64,000 nt of DNA from Cognataquiflexum aquatile (GCF_003316845.1 NZ_QMIK01000001.1:434001-498000), one strand, 5' to 3'. Positions 1 through 8,102 are shown, numbered from the stretch's first letter. The notes: generated by a model not told the origin, from the sequence alone. Made by a program: numbers and translations.

Positions 1-93
1 TGACCATTGAAGGGATTTATTTACCAAAAGACCGGATGTTAATTTGATAAATAAACATGTAGCGCTTAACTTCGGGCAAAAATTTTCATAAGG

Positions 94-1305
94 ATGAACA
101 TACACGAATATCAAGCTAAAGAACTTTTGAAAAGCTATGGCGTCAGGATTCAGGAAGGGATAGTCGCAGACAGCCCCGAAGGAGCATTGGAAGCTGCCAA
201 AAAGCTGAATGCTGCAACCGGAACTTCCTGGTATGTAATCAAAGCCCAAATCCATGCAGGTGGAAGAGGAAAAGGATTGGTAAATGAAACCGGTTCGAGA
301 GGAGTTGTTTTGGCCAAAAGCCTTGAAGATGTTCCGGTAAAAGCTGCAGGAATACTTGGGGGGACTCTGGTCACTATCCAAACAGGTGCCGAAGGAAAAA
401 AAGTAAATAAAGTGTTGGTAGCGGAGGATGTTTACTATCCCGGAGCTTCTGAACCTAAAGAATATTATTTGTCGATTTTGTTGGATAGAGGCCGCGGAAG
501 CAACGTCATCATGGCCTCTACCGAAGGTGGAATGGACATAGAAGAAGTAGCAGAAAAGCATCCCGAAAAGATTATTAAAGAATGGATTGATCCAAAAGTC
601 GGGTTACAAGCCTTTCAGGCAAGAAAAGTGGCATTCAAATTAGGTCTTGAAGGCAATGCTTTTAAAGAAATGGTGAAGTTTATCACTTCTCTTTACAATG
701 CATATATAGGATCTGATGCCGCTCAATTTGAAATCAACCCTGTATTAAAAACATCAGATGATAAAATTTTGGCTGTTGATGCAAAAGTAGGTTTAGATGA
801 CAATGCGTTATACAGACAAAAGGCTCTTGCCGATTTGAGAGATATTGCCGAGGAAGATCCTTTGGAAGTGGAAGCAGGCAAATCAGGTCTTAATTATGTT
901 AAGTTGGATGGAAATGTGGGCTGCATGGTCAATGGTGCCGGTCTAGCCATGGCTACCATGGACATGATCAAACTTTCAGGCGGTGAACCCGCCAATTTCC
1001 TTGATGTGGGAGGAGGAGCAAATGCAGTCACCGTAGAAGCCGGATTTAGGATTATCCTTCAGGATCCAAATGTGAAAGCCATCCTTATCAACGTGTTTGG
1101 AGGAATTGTAAGGTGTGACAGGATAGCTAACGGAGTTGTGGAAGCCTACAAAACTATAGGAAACATTCCCGTACCCATCATAGTAAGGCTACAGGGTACC
1201 AATGCAGAAGAAGGTGCAAGAATAATTGACGAATCAGGATTGAAAGTAGCTTCAGCCATCACGCTAAAAGATGCTGCTGAAAAAGTTAAAGCGGCAATTT
1301 CTTAA
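94..1305 (+). CDS. sucC: Succinyl-CoA ligase [ADP-forming] subunit beta
   Basis: The beta subunit of succinyl-CoA synthetase couples succinyl-CoA cleavage to ADP or GDP phosphorylation in the TCA cycle and works with SucD, which is not in this window. The 403-aa product starts with the family signature MNIHEYQAKELLKSYGV and carries the ATP-grasp glycine loop HAGGRGKG near residues 54-61. The C-terminal CoA-ligase domain holds NVFGGIVRCDRIANG. Length is slightly above the usual 390 aa because of small insertions. The start is the first ATG, placed exactly where the family begins. It appears monocistronic and is followed by a tRNA gene. Identification is secure. Confidence 0.97.
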   Translation: MNIHEYQAKELLKSYGVRIQEGIVADSPEGALEAAKKLNAATGTSWYVIKAQIHAGGRGKGLVNETGSRGVVLAKSLEDVPVKAAGILGGTLVTIQTGAEGKKVNKVLVAEDVYYPGASEPKEYYLSILLDRGRGSNVIMASTEGGMDIEEVAEKHPEKIIKEWIDPKVGLQAFQARKVAFKLGLEGNAFKEMVKFITSLYNAYIGSDAAQFEINPVLKTSDDKILAVDAKVGLDDNALYRQKALADLRDIAEEDPLEVEAGKSGLNYVKLDGNVGCMVNGAGLAMATMDMIKLSGGEPANFLDVGGGANAVTVEAGFRIILQDPNVKAILINVFGGIVRCDRIANGVVEAYKTIGNIPVPIIVRLQGTNAEEGARIIDESGLKVASAITLKDAAEKVKAAIS

Positions 1306-1322
1306 TAATTGTTGCGAATAAA

Positions 1323-1396
1323 GCGTGCGTAGTTCAATTGGATAGAATATCGGATTTCGGCTCCGAGGGTTGAGGGTTCGAATCCTTCCGCGCGCA
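1323..1396 (+). tRNA. tRNA-Arg (anticodon TCG)
   Basis: A full cloverleaf can be folded. The acceptor arms are GCGTGCG and CGCGCGC with one G-U pair, the D stem is GTTC/GAAT, and the anticodon stem TCGGA/TCCGA encloses loop TTTCGGC, giving anticodon TCG. The T arm GAGGG-TTCGAAT-CCTTC follows. The discriminator is A, and CCA is not encoded. It lies 17 bp after sucC and directly before a strong terminator. Confidence 0.93.
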
Positions 1397-1400
1397 CAAA

Positions 1401-1429
1401 GCCCCAAGTTTCACTTGGGGCTTTTGTTT
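1401..1429 (+). terminator. Rho-independent terminator after tRNA-Arg
   Basis: A perfect 9-bp stem GCCCCAAGT / ACTTGGGGC with a three-base loop is followed by a T-rich run. It would end the tRNA-Arg transcript and any sucC read-through. Confidence 0.9.
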
Positions 1430-1533
1430 TTCTTGCTGATTTTTATCATTTAACTCACTGATATTGAATAGTATATTTTTGTTTTTGCTTGGCTATTTTT
1501 AGGATAAATCAGAAAAATTAAACCCTAAATGCC

Positions 1534-2370
1534 ATGAAAAAGATACTTGTGCCCACTGATTTTTCAGAATGCGCTCAAAATGCTGAAAAATACGCATTCT
1601 TCTTAGCCCAAAAAATAGATGCTGAGCTGGTTTTCCTACATGTCATCAATACCCCTGTGGATTGGTCCAAATTATCCAAAGAGCAGGAAGATCTTTTTCC
1701 TGATTCCAAGGAAGCCATCGCACATTCGAAAAAAAGGCTGAATGAGTTAGTAAAACATGCAGAATCCAATAAAATCAAATCAAGAAAGGTCCTCATTTTC
1801 AACAATACCAATGAAAAAATCCATCGGTTTGTAGAGGATGAGCAAATTGACTTGGTGGTGATGGGGTCACATGGTGTATATGGATTCAAAGATTATATCC
1901 TTGGAACCAATACCTATAGCATGATGAGAAATTCAAAAGTACCTGTCATAGTGGTGAAAAAACTTCCGGAAAAACTTAAGCTCGAAAAATTGGTAATTGC
2001 CACCAACTTTAAAGCGGAAACAGGAATCACATTCAGGATGGTAGAAAATCTAATGGAAATCCTACAGGTAAAACTCATTGTGTTGTATGTAAACACTCCC
2101 ACCTATTTTCTTGAAACCAATGACATCATGAGCATAGGCAAAACTTTTCTCGATGAATTTGCAAGTTATGAGCATGAAATCCACATAATCGATTCCTTTA
2201 GAGAAGAACGCGGAATAGTTCAGTTTGCGGAAAAAACCAATTCGGATGGAATTGCAGTAATCACCCATGGAAAATCCGATCTTCAACAATACTTTTCTCC
2301 AAGTGTGTCTGAAAATCTCGTCGGCCTCACGGAAAAACCAATTATCAGTATAAAAGCCGCTAAAAAGTAA
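1534..2370 (+). CDS. Universal stress protein, tandem UspA domains
   Basis: This 278-aa cytoplasmic protein contains two UspA-like domains, roughly residues 1-145 and 150-278. The first opens with MKKILVPTDFSECAQNA and ends with the nucleotide-binding pattern G-S-H-G followed by VPVIVVK, near residues 111-140. The second is degenerate: it has ITHGKSD in place of a clean glycine motif and ends KPIISIKAAKK. Tandem Usp proteins are common in Bacteroidota and respond to starvation or stress; the ligand is often ATP. An AT-rich stretch with TATTTTTG lies about 55 bp upstream. The gene is monocistronic with a terminator just downstream. Confidence 0.92.
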   Translation: MKKILVPTDFSECAQNAEKYAFFLAQKIDAELVFLHVINTPVDWSKLSKEQEDLFPDSKEAIAHSKKRLNELVKHAESNKIKSRKVLIFNNTNEKIHRFVEDEQIDLVVMGSHGVYGFKDYILGTNTYSMMRNSKVPVIVVKKLPEKLKLEKLVIATNFKAETGITFRMVENLMEILQVKLIVLYVNTPTYFLETNDIMSIGKTFLDEFASYEHEIHIIDSFREERGIVQFAEKTNSDGIAVITHGKSDLQQYFSPSVSENLVGLTEKPIISIKAAKK

Positions 2371-2400
2371 AAAAGCAGGAGAATTTCTCCTGCCCTTTTT
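2371..2400 (+). terminator. Terminator after universal stress gene
   Basis: The inverted repeat GCAGGAGAA / TTCTCCTGC with a one-base centre (2375-2393) is preceded by an A run and followed by CCCTTTTT. It ends the stress-protein transcript and may also serve the opposite strand. Confidence 0.85.
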
Positions 2401-2500
2401 ATGAAAACTAAACCAACTATTATTTAACTACCACAATTGAAACAAAAATAATACATAAATGTAAAAATCAAAATTTTTTAAAGAAAAGGTCAGCAAAAAC

Positions 2501-3406
2501 CTACTTTTTATTACTGACTTTGTATAAAATACCCAATGCAAGGGCCTGACTAAACTGAATTCCTTCCACCATATCAATATCATACACATTGATACTCGTA
2601 AATGTCACATCCACATACCTTGTGATTTTGGCTATCAGCGTAAAATCCAATCTGTGGTCAATAGTCCTGAATTCCAATGTTTGCAAATTGGCAAATATCT
2701 GGTAACGGGAATTCAATGTCAGGTTATCATTGAATTTTTTGTTGTATGTCATAAATACCTGAAAAGCCAGCCATTCTGTCCTTAATTTTTGTCCAGCAGG
2801 TACACCGTAATTATCGGGCACTGTATTGATTAGATCCAGGTCTGTTACGAAAGTAAATCTTGGTGAAAATGGAGCCAATCTCAAGGCAAAATCCTTATTG
2901 GGCTTGTATTCAAAACCAAATCCTGTAGTCAAAAAAGCCGGCGCGAAAAATCTTGAAATCAAAACCGGATCATCTGCTGAATAATCAAAACCGTCTGTGA
3001 ATTGGGTGATAAAGTTTAAGGAAGTAAAATAGCCCCATTTCTGATTGATCTTGTATCCCACTTTTGAATCAAAAAATATCCTATCATTGGATTTTCTAAG
3101 GCCTAAATCGTCATTTTTTACAATCCCATAAATAAGCTCCACCTGATTGTCCCAGCTCAACCGATCTTTTGCATAATTGGCTTTTCCGCTGAAAATCGAT
3201 CCCAAAGCAAATGAGTTGACACCTCCGGCCTTCCAGTTTCCTGAAAATGAGGCTTGATTTAAATTAAAACCAATACTCAACTCAGAATTCCAATATGTGG
3301 TGTCTTTTAATGCATTTGCCGTAGTGTCTGCAACTGTATCGGCTTCCTGAGAAAACCCAAAATGTCCAAAAATGAACATCAAACAAATCGTAAATATTTT
3401 CTTCAT
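2501..3406 (-). CDS. DUF3078 domain-containing outer-membrane-type protein
   Basis: This 301-aa protein has an N-terminal signal peptide (MKKIFTICLMFIFGHFGFSQ). The mature part is rich in alternating aromatic and polar strands, as expected for a beta-barrel. The segment SELSIGFNLNQASFSGNWKAGG is typical of the Bacteroidota DUF3078 family, whose function is unknown. The C-terminal strand ends ALALGILYKVSNKK. It is expected in the outer membrane. The gene stands alone, convergent with the stress gene and divergent from the DUF4136 lipoprotein gene. Confidence 0.85.
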   Translation of the reverse strand: MKKIFTICLMFIFGHFGFSQEADTVADTTANALKDTTYWNSELSIGFNLNQASFSGNWKAGGVNSFALGSIFSGKANYAKDRLSWDNQVELIYGIVKNDDLGLRKSNDRIFFDSKVGYKINQKWGYFTSLNFITQFTDGFDYSADDPVLISRFFAPAFLTTGFGFEYKPNKDFALRLAPFSPRFTFVTDLDLINTVPDNYGVPAGQKLRTEWLAFQVFMTYNKKFNDNLTLNSRYQIFANLQTLEFRTIDHRLDFTLIAKITRYVDVTFTSINVYDIDMVEGIQFSQALALGILYKVSNKK

Positions 3407-3587
3407 AATTATTGATTTAAGTAAAACAAAAGCAAATTAAATCATAAAATAAATAAGATTATGGATATAACTATTTGGATTTTAACCGATTTTGAATTTT
3501 TTTTTTAAAAATTAATCACCTCCATTAATCCTTTTTTGAAATATTGGAGTTAAATAAAGTCTGACGATCAACCCGCGTTGCAAAACC

Positions 3588-4163
3588 ATGATAATTGAAT
3601 TTAGAAATACCAAAATATCATTCCTTATTCTCATTATTTTTACTTCGTGTAGCTCAATTGAGATTTTTAAGGAAAAAACAGAGTTTGCTCCCTACAAAGA
3701 ATATAAAAGCTTTGTGATCACCAATAAAGAGATAGGACACAGGGGTTTTAATGATGCTTATTTAGACGCAGTTGTTTCAGAACAGCTGCAATACCTTCTT
3801 GAGGAGCAAGGTCTCAAATATGAAAGAGATTCCCCGGATCTGGTTATCAGATATACTTCAAATGAAGACATGAGACAAAAGGAAGTGTATAACAACAGGT
3901 ATCCCATGTGGGGAGGAAGGGTTTGGGATCCTTGGATGTACGATCCAAGATTCTTAAACCAACAAAACATGGTATCAACCAAGAATTATCAGCTGATGCA
4001 AATTATGGTCGACTTTATTGACCCCAATAAGGATAAGATACTAATGCAGCTTACCGCAGTTTCGGAAGTATCAGGTACAAAGGACAAAAAGAAGAAAGCC
4101 ATAAAGTCAATAGAAAAAATTACCCAGACCTATAATAGCCATATCCATTCTACAAATAAATAA
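3588..4163 (+). CDS. DUF4136 domain-containing lipoprotein
   Basis: The N-terminus of this 191-aa protein is hydrophobic and ends in a lipobox (LIIFTSC, Cys at about residue 21), so it should be lipid-anchored. The body matches the DUF4136 pattern: a strand around YKSFVITNK, a helix DAYLDAVVSEQLQYLLEEQGLK, then DLVIRYTSNE, and a Gly/Trp/Tyr-rich loop (YPMWGGRVWDPWMYD) before a strand containing QLMQIMVDFID. The function of the family is not known. The start is chosen to include the signal sequence. The next gene begins 3 bp after the stop, so the two are probably co-transcribed. Confidence 0.83.
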   Translation: MIIEFRNTKISFLILIIFTSCSSIEIFKEKTEFAPYKEYKSFVITNKEIGHRGFNDAYLDAVVSEQLQYLLEEQGLKYERDSPDLVIRYTSNEDMRQKEVYNNRYPMWGGRVWDPWMYDPRFLNQQNMVSTKNYQLMQIMVDFIDPNKDKILMQLTAVSEVSGTKDKKKKAIKSIEKITQTYNSHIHSTNK

Positions 4164-4166
4164 TTT

Positions 4167-4502
4167 ATGAAAAACCCAGAAAAACCATTCGCCACTCTGA
4201 AGGAATTTTATCCATACTATCTTTCTGAGCACCAAAACCCAATTAGCCGGATCTTACATTTTACCGGTACAGCTTTGTTGTTCTTTATCCTTGGAGCAGC
4301 TATTTATAGTTCCAATTTTTACATGTTGTTTGCCATTCCTGTAGTCGGATATGGATTTGCATGGGTTGGGCATTTTTTCTTTGAAAAGAATAAGCCGGCT
4401 ACTTTCAAACATCCTTTTTACAGTCTTGCCTCAGATTTTATCCTGTTTTTTGATCTTGCTACCGGAAAAGAGCGGTTTCAGCCGACAAAAAAGCAAAAAT
4501 AA
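4167..4502 (+). CDS. DUF962 / Mpo1-like membrane protein
   Basis: This 111-aa protein belongs to the DUF962 (YGL010w/Mpo1-like) family. It shows the family's two histidine signatures, YYLSEHQNPISRILHFTG at residues 14-31 and WVGHFFFEKNKPATFKHP at about 66-83, separated by two hydrophobic helices. Yeast Mpo1 is an Fe(II)-dependent dioxygenase in alpha-oxidation of 2-hydroxy fatty acids; the bacterial role is unproven. The gene is translated 3 bp after the DUF4136 lipoprotein gene, suggesting one operon concerned with envelope or lipid. Confidence 0.85.
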   Translation: MKNPEKPFATLKEFYPYYLSEHQNPISRILHFTGTALLFFILGAAIYSSNFYMLFAIPVVGYGFAWVGHFFFEKNKPATFKHPFYSLASDFILFFDLATGKERFQPTKKQK

Positions 4503-4526
4503 AGTTGATAATTTATTTATGAACTG

Positions 4527-4556
4527 TTGCAAATCCAAAGTTATACTGTAATTTTG
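4527..4556 (+). promoter_or_regulatory. Bacteroidota-type promoter for the response regulator gene
   Basis: A TTG at 4527-4529 and TAATTTTG at 4549-4556 are separated by 19 bp. This is an exact match to the -33 TTG / -7 TAnnTTTG consensus of Bacteroidota sigma-ABfr promoters. Transcription would start near 4563, which favours ATG 4598 over the earlier in-frame ATG at 4559 as the start of the next gene. Confidence 0.55.
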
Positions 4557-4597
4557 TATTGTATATATTGTATTTCAAAATCAATATTTTGTATTAT

Positions 4598-4954
4598 ATG
4601 GTAAAAATAGTTCTAATCGACGATGATCCAATCAGCACATTTGTAACTGAAAAGTTGATCAGCAAAAATATAAAGGTCCCTCACAAGATTTTTAAATTCC
4701 AAAGTGCTACCAAAGCGCTTCAAGATATCTATCAAATTGACCCCAATTACCTGTTTTTGGACCTGAATATGCCAGAAATGACAGGTTGGGATTTCTTGGA
4801 AGAATTCAGGCCAAAAGAAATCAGTCCTGAGATATATATTTTGAGTAGTTCTGTGGATGAAAGGGATATTGTAAAAGCCACCAATTATGCTGTTGTCAAG
4901 AAATATTTGTCTAAGCCTTTGGTAAAAAAATATATCAAGAATATTTTTAGTTAA
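4598..4954 (+). CDS. Single-domain response regulator (CheY-like)
   Basis: The 118-aa product is a receiver domain with no output domain. It has the acidic pocket IDDDP at residues 7-11, the phospho-acceptor Asp in FLDLNMPEMTGWDFL (residue 55), a Ser/Thr switch in ILSSSVDERD, and the conserved lysine in YLSKPL. Stand-alone receivers of this type are common in Cytophagales and usually relay phosphate in multi-step phosphorelays. An in-frame ATG exists at 4559, but it lies upstream of the predicted transcription start and would add a non-homologous hydrophobic leader, so ATG 4598 is preferred. No sensor kinase lies nearby, so its partner is unknown. Confidence 0.9.
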   Translation: MVKIVLIDDDPISTFVTEKLISKNIKVPHKIFKFQSATKALQDIYQIDPNYLFLDLNMPEMTGWDFLEEFRPKEISPEIYILSSSVDERDIVKATNYAVVKKYLSKPLVKKYIKNIFS

Positions 4955-5039
4955 TAATATTCCGTTTTTTTTATTTTTTTTTCCCTGATTCAAACCAGGA
5001 AGGTTTTTTATTGTTTACTTTTTATAAAAGTTACCTTCT

Positions 5040-5525
5040 ATGTCAAATAATTGCGTTGAATTGATTGATGCAGTCAGAAAGACCATCATCAAATTAAAAA
5101 AAGGTGCTCCATACCAGTGGGGCCATATGGGTGCATGCAATTGTGGTAATCTGGCCCAAGAACTTATCCATCTTTCCAAAGAGGAAATTCACAGGCATGC
5201 TATGGAAAAATCAGGGGATTGGAATGACCAATTGATTGATTATTGTCCTGATAGCGGATATCCGATGGATTTGATGATCAGCAAAATGCTTGAAAAAGGC
5301 CTCAAAATAAATGATCTCAGGCATCTCGAAAAATTGTCTGATCCGGAAATTCTCAGAAAAATCCCGTCGCACAAAAGTAACAAGTTGGAAAAAAATAACT
5401 TGCAGGATGTGATTCTATATTTTGAAACATGGTTGGAAATGCTAGAAAATCAGTGGATTGAGGCAAGCATCAATTCAGATGATATTAAGTTGCAAAAAAA
5501 TAACCTTGACAAGGTATTTGCTTAA
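5040..5525 (+). CDS. Conserved hypothetical protein, Cys-rich N-terminal third
   Basis: I do not recognise a named family in this 161-aa protein. It is soluble, mostly helical and slightly basic. The N-terminal part has GHMGACNCGNLAQELIHLSKEEIHRHA (residues about 28-54), with a Cys-x-Cys pair and several His residues that could bind a metal or cluster. A further Cys lies in DYCPDSGYPMD, near residue 70. The C-terminus is a helix ending FETWLEMLENQW and then a tail. Codon usage and even base composition suggest a real gene. It stands alone between the response regulator and the acidic small protein. Confidence 0.75.
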   Translation: MSNNCVELIDAVRKTIIKLKKGAPYQWGHMGACNCGNLAQELIHLSKEEIHRHAMEKSGDWNDQLIDYCPDSGYPMDLMISKMLEKGLKINDLRHLEKLSDPEILRKIPSHKSNKLEKNNLQDVILYFETWLEMLENQWIEASINSDDIKLQKNNLDKVFA

Positions 5526-5594
5526 ATATTTATTTTGATTTAATTAGCGCCCATCAATCCATTTGATATTTAAACAATTAACCTTATTCATACT

Positions 5595-5789
5595 ATGGAC
5601 GATTTTGAAGACGATTTTGAAGAAATCGAAGATTTCGATGATGACGATGAGTTTGCCGAAGAATTTAAAGACGAGGTCTATGATCTTGATGAAGACAGCG
5701 AGCTCCTTGATGAGGATTTCGACGATTTGGAAGACGATGATTTCGATGAAGATGATTTCGATGAAGACTTTGACGATGAAATTGATTAA
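5595..5789 (+). CDS. Hyperacidic small protein (Asp/Glu-rich, 64 aa)
   Basis: The 64-aa product consists largely of Asp and Glu with interspersed Phe, Leu and Ile (DDFEDDFEEIEDFDDDDEF and similar blocks). It has no Lys beyond one residue, no Arg and no Cys. The open frame starts 70 bp after the previous gene and stops just before a strong terminator, which supports it being expressed. Such proteins may act as DNA mimics, charge buffers or flexible chaperone-like tails, but no function can be assigned. A 76-codon overlapping frame (5563-5793) is an out-of-phase shadow of the same GA-rich codons. Confidence 0.6.
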   Translation: MDDFEDDFEEIEDFDDDDEFAEEFKDEVYDLDEDSELLDEDFDDLEDDDFDEDDFDEDFDDEID

Positions 5790-5793
5790 TTAG

Positions 5794-5835
5794 GAAAAAA
5801 GCAGGAAGATTATTTAAACTTCCTGCTTTTTTTAT
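5794..5835 (+). terminator. Terminator after acidic protein gene
   Basis: The stem GCAGGAAG (5801-5808) / CTTCCTGC (5819-5826) has a 10-base AT loop, an A run before it and seven T after it. Confidence 0.88.
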
Positions 5836-5906
5836 TTCAAATTTTGTCCAAAATCCAATCTATGTTATCTTTCGAATAAATTGCCATAAAGTAATCAAAT
5901 CTATAT

Positions 5907-6053
5907 ATGCTATTCCAAATATTCAGTTCCCCTATTGCCTCAGGTGCACAATTATTTCTATTGATTGTTTGTATCCTAATCGGACTTGGCGCAGGTCTTT
6001 CTTTCATTGATTTTAGAAGTACAAAAGCACCGAAAGAAGTTAAAAGGAAATAA
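5907..6053 (+). CDS. Small single-pass membrane protein (48 aa)
   Basis: A 48-codon frame starts at ATG 5907 (MLFQIFSSPIASGAQLF...) and ends TAA 6051-6053. It encodes a short N-terminus, one hydrophobic helix (LFLLIVCILIGLGAGLSFI, residues about 16-34) and a basic tail TKAPKEVKRK, so an N-out/C-in orientation fits the positive-inside rule. It stands between two terminators, the second directly after its stop, which is the arrangement expected of a small independent gene. No family name is assigned. Confidence 0.55.
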   Translation: MLFQIFSSPIASGAQLFLLIVCILIGLGAGLSFIDFRSTKAPKEVKRK

Positions 6054-6080
6054 AAAAAAGGTCAATTGACCTTTTTTTTA
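6053..6080. terminator. Bidirectional terminator
   Basis: The perfect palindrome GGTCAATTGACC (6060-6071), flanked by an A run on the left and a T run on the right, works for both the 48-aa gene (+) and the convergent POT transporter gene (-). Confidence 0.85.
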
Positions 6081-6100
6081 TTTCTCCCCTTATTCTTTTT

Positions 6101-7687
6101 TTAATGGACATTTCCCATCAATTTTTTAATCGGCCTGCTTATCAGCAGTAACAATAATCCTGCTCCCAAAGCCGTAAATACAATGATCATATACTGTCCG
6201 GGCATCTGAGCAAGTGCTTCTTCGGTACCCCCACTCGCCTCACCGGCAATCAATCCTGCGAATAGATTCCCCAGCGATACGGAAAGAAACCAAATTCCCA
6301 TCATTTGCCCTCCATATTTGGCAGGAGCCAATTTTGTCACTAAACTTAAACCAACGGGGCTCAAGCTCAACTCTCCAAAAGTGTGAAGCAAATAAGTAAA
6401 AATCAACCATGTCGGTGCTGCGAGGTTTCCTGAAGCGGCGATTTTAGCTGCAAAATACATCACCAAAAAACCCATTCCCAGAAGTAGCAAACCCATAGCA
6501 AATTTCAAAGGTGAACTTGGCTCTAGATTTCTTCTTCCCAACCACACCCAAAGTGCTCCAAAAAATGGTGCGAAAATTATGATAAACATGGAGTTGACAG
6601 ACTGAAAATAGCCTGAAGGTATTTCCCAACCCAGAAAATTTCTGTTGGTAAAACGTTCCGCAAACAAATTCAACGTCGATCCTGCCTGCTCAAATCCCGA
6701 CCAAAACAAGGCTGAAAATAAAAAGAGGATCGCGATAACCCCCACTTTATTCCTGTCTTCCTGACTCAACCCTCCAAATAATATAACATACCCAAGGTAC
6801 ACAAAAGCCACTACGGCAATAATTGTCCCTGAAGCACCCGCCAACGCCAAAACATTGATAGGAATAAAACCCATAAACAGAAGTGCCAAAACAAACAAAA
6901 CAACAGAACCGATTCCAAATAGGATCTTGATTAATTTTTTTCTTTCCAAGGCATCCTTTTCGGTCAAGACCACAATTTCATCACCGTACCCTATCAAGTT
7001 GGAACTTGTCAATTTATATTGAATCAAACCAAAAACCATCCCCAATCCAGCCAAACCAAATCCCAAATGCCAATCATAGGTTGCTAGTGTACTGCAAGCT
7101 ATCGGGGCAATGAAGGCTCCAAGATTGATCCCCATATAAAAGATCGAAAAACCTGCATCTCTCTTCGAGCTACCTGATGGATACAGCTGCCCCACAATAG
7201 AACTGATATTTGGCTTCAAAAGCCCCGTTCCCATAACGATCAAAATCAATCCCATATAGAATGAATTTGTATCCATTAGAGAAAGGGATTCCTTCACAAA
7301 ACCTTCCTCCCCCATCAGATTGAATAATCCGGGCAAAGCCATGGTAAAATGGCCCAAAGCGATAATTATCCCTCCGTACCAAACAGATTTCTTTAATCCG
7401 AACAGCCTATCTGCAAACCATCCCCCAGGAAGGGCAAGCAAATACACCCCCATGGTGTAGAGTCCATATATTGCCCCAGAAGTTTTATCATCAAAACCCA
7501 AACCGCCATCTACGATAGCAGTCGTCATGAAAAGAATTAAAAGGGCCCTCATGCCATAAAAACTGAACCGTTCCCACATCTCTGTGAAGAACAAAGTCAT
7601 TAAACCTTTTGGATGGCCAAATATGGTTGGGCCAGGATATAAATCCACCGGACTTGAACCCGGATTTTTCTCAAATTTATTTTCCAA
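6101..7687 (-). CDS. Proton-dependent oligopeptide transporter (POT/PTR family MFS)
   Basis: This inner-membrane proton symporter for di- and tripeptides has 528 residues and 12-14 hydrophobic helices. Helix 1 carries the family signature FFTEMWERFSFYGMRALL (ExxERFxYYG type, residues about 32-49). A second signature lies in IFYMGINLGAFIAPI. C-terminal helices include LSPVGLSLVTKLAPAKYGGQMMG. Length agrees with bacterial POTs, which run from 460 to 550. It is monocistronic, convergent with the 48-aa gene and divergent from an untranslated gap with a possible small RNA. Confidence 0.95.
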   Translation of the reverse strand: MENKFEKNPGSSPVDLYPGPTIFGHPKGLMTLFFTEMWERFSFYGMRALLILFMTTAIVDGGLGFDDKTSGAIYGLYTMGVYLLALPGGWFADRLFGLKKSVWYGGIIIALGHFTMALPGLFNLMGEEGFVKESLSLMDTNSFYMGLILIVMGTGLLKPNISSIVGQLYPSGSSKRDAGFSIFYMGINLGAFIAPIACSTLATYDWHLGFGLAGLGMVFGLIQYKLTSSNLIGYGDEIVVLTEKDALERKKLIKILFGIGSVVLFVLALLFMGFIPINVLALAGASGTIIAVVAFVYLGYVILFGGLSQEDRNKVGVIAILFLFSALFWSGFEQAGSTLNLFAERFTNRNFLGWEIPSGYFQSVNSMFIIIFAPFFGALWVWLGRRNLEPSSPLKFAMGLLLLGMGFLVMYFAAKIAASGNLAAPTWLIFTYLLHTFGELSLSPVGLSLVTKLAPAKYGGQMMGIWFLSVSLGNLFAGLIAGEASGGTEEALAQMPGQYMIIVFTALGAGLLLLLISRPIKKLMGNVH

Positions 7688-7936
7688 TATTTCTGATTTT
7701 TAAAGGGTGATATAAGATGTTTACATTACAATGATAAAAGAATTTACCAAATTGTACTATTCCTGATTGAAAACCAAATTTAGAATTTTCCCAAAAGATG
7801 TCCTGAAAATCCATTCTTCTAAAACTTATTCTTTCCTAAGTTCCTTTTCTTATTTTGAATTGAAATAAATATTGACGTAATCGATTGTTTTCTCAAAAAA
7901 TGAAGGTTTTTATTATTCTGTCTTTCATTTTATTTT

Positions 7937-7944
7937 TATATTTG
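7937..7944 (+). promoter_or_regulatory. Possible orphan -7 box
   Basis: TATATTTG matches the TAnnTTTG consensus on the + strand inside a 429-bp gap, about 90 bp before an orphan terminator. A clear TTG at the proper distance upstream is not seen. Confidence 0.25.
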
Positions 7945-8033
7945 ATAAGAAAAAAATGATTCTCAACTTTATTTGAGATGTCAAAAGCCGTTTTAGTCAA
8001 TTGATATCATTCAGAAAATAAACCCAACCCAAG

Positions 8034-8056
8034 GGAGTGCTCAGCACTCCTTTTTT
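8034..8056 (+). terminator. Orphan terminator without an upstream gene
   Basis: The stem GGAGTGC / GCACTCC with loop TCA is followed by six T. No + strand gene precedes it within 1.9 kb, so it either ends an unannotated small transcript or protects the cyclophilin promoter. Confidence 0.8.
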
Positions 8057-8068
8057 ATTTTTCGAAAA

Positions 8069-8102
8069 TTGAAATTTCACCAAATATTATTTGCTACTTT
8101 TG
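8069..8102 (+). promoter_or_regulatory. Predicted promoter of cyclophilin gene
   Basis: TTG at 8069-8071 and TACTTTTG at 8095-8102 fit the -33/-7 pattern with a 23-bp spacer. The -7 box lies 14 bp before ATG 8117, giving a very short leader. Confidence 0.42.

Noticed and set aside
4559-4597. Thirteen-codon extension of the response regulator
   Set aside because: It starts before the predicted transcription start and adds residues (MYILYFKINILYY) not expected in a receiver domain.
5563-5793. 76-codon frame overlapping the acidic protein gene
   Set aside because: An out-of-phase reading of the same GA-rich codons, giving a Met/Lys/Ile-rich translation. The acidic frame has the better start and fits before the terminator.
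7640-7670. tRNA-like TTGAACCC motif
   Set aside because: It lies within the N-terminal codons of the POT transporter and no cloverleaf can be folded.
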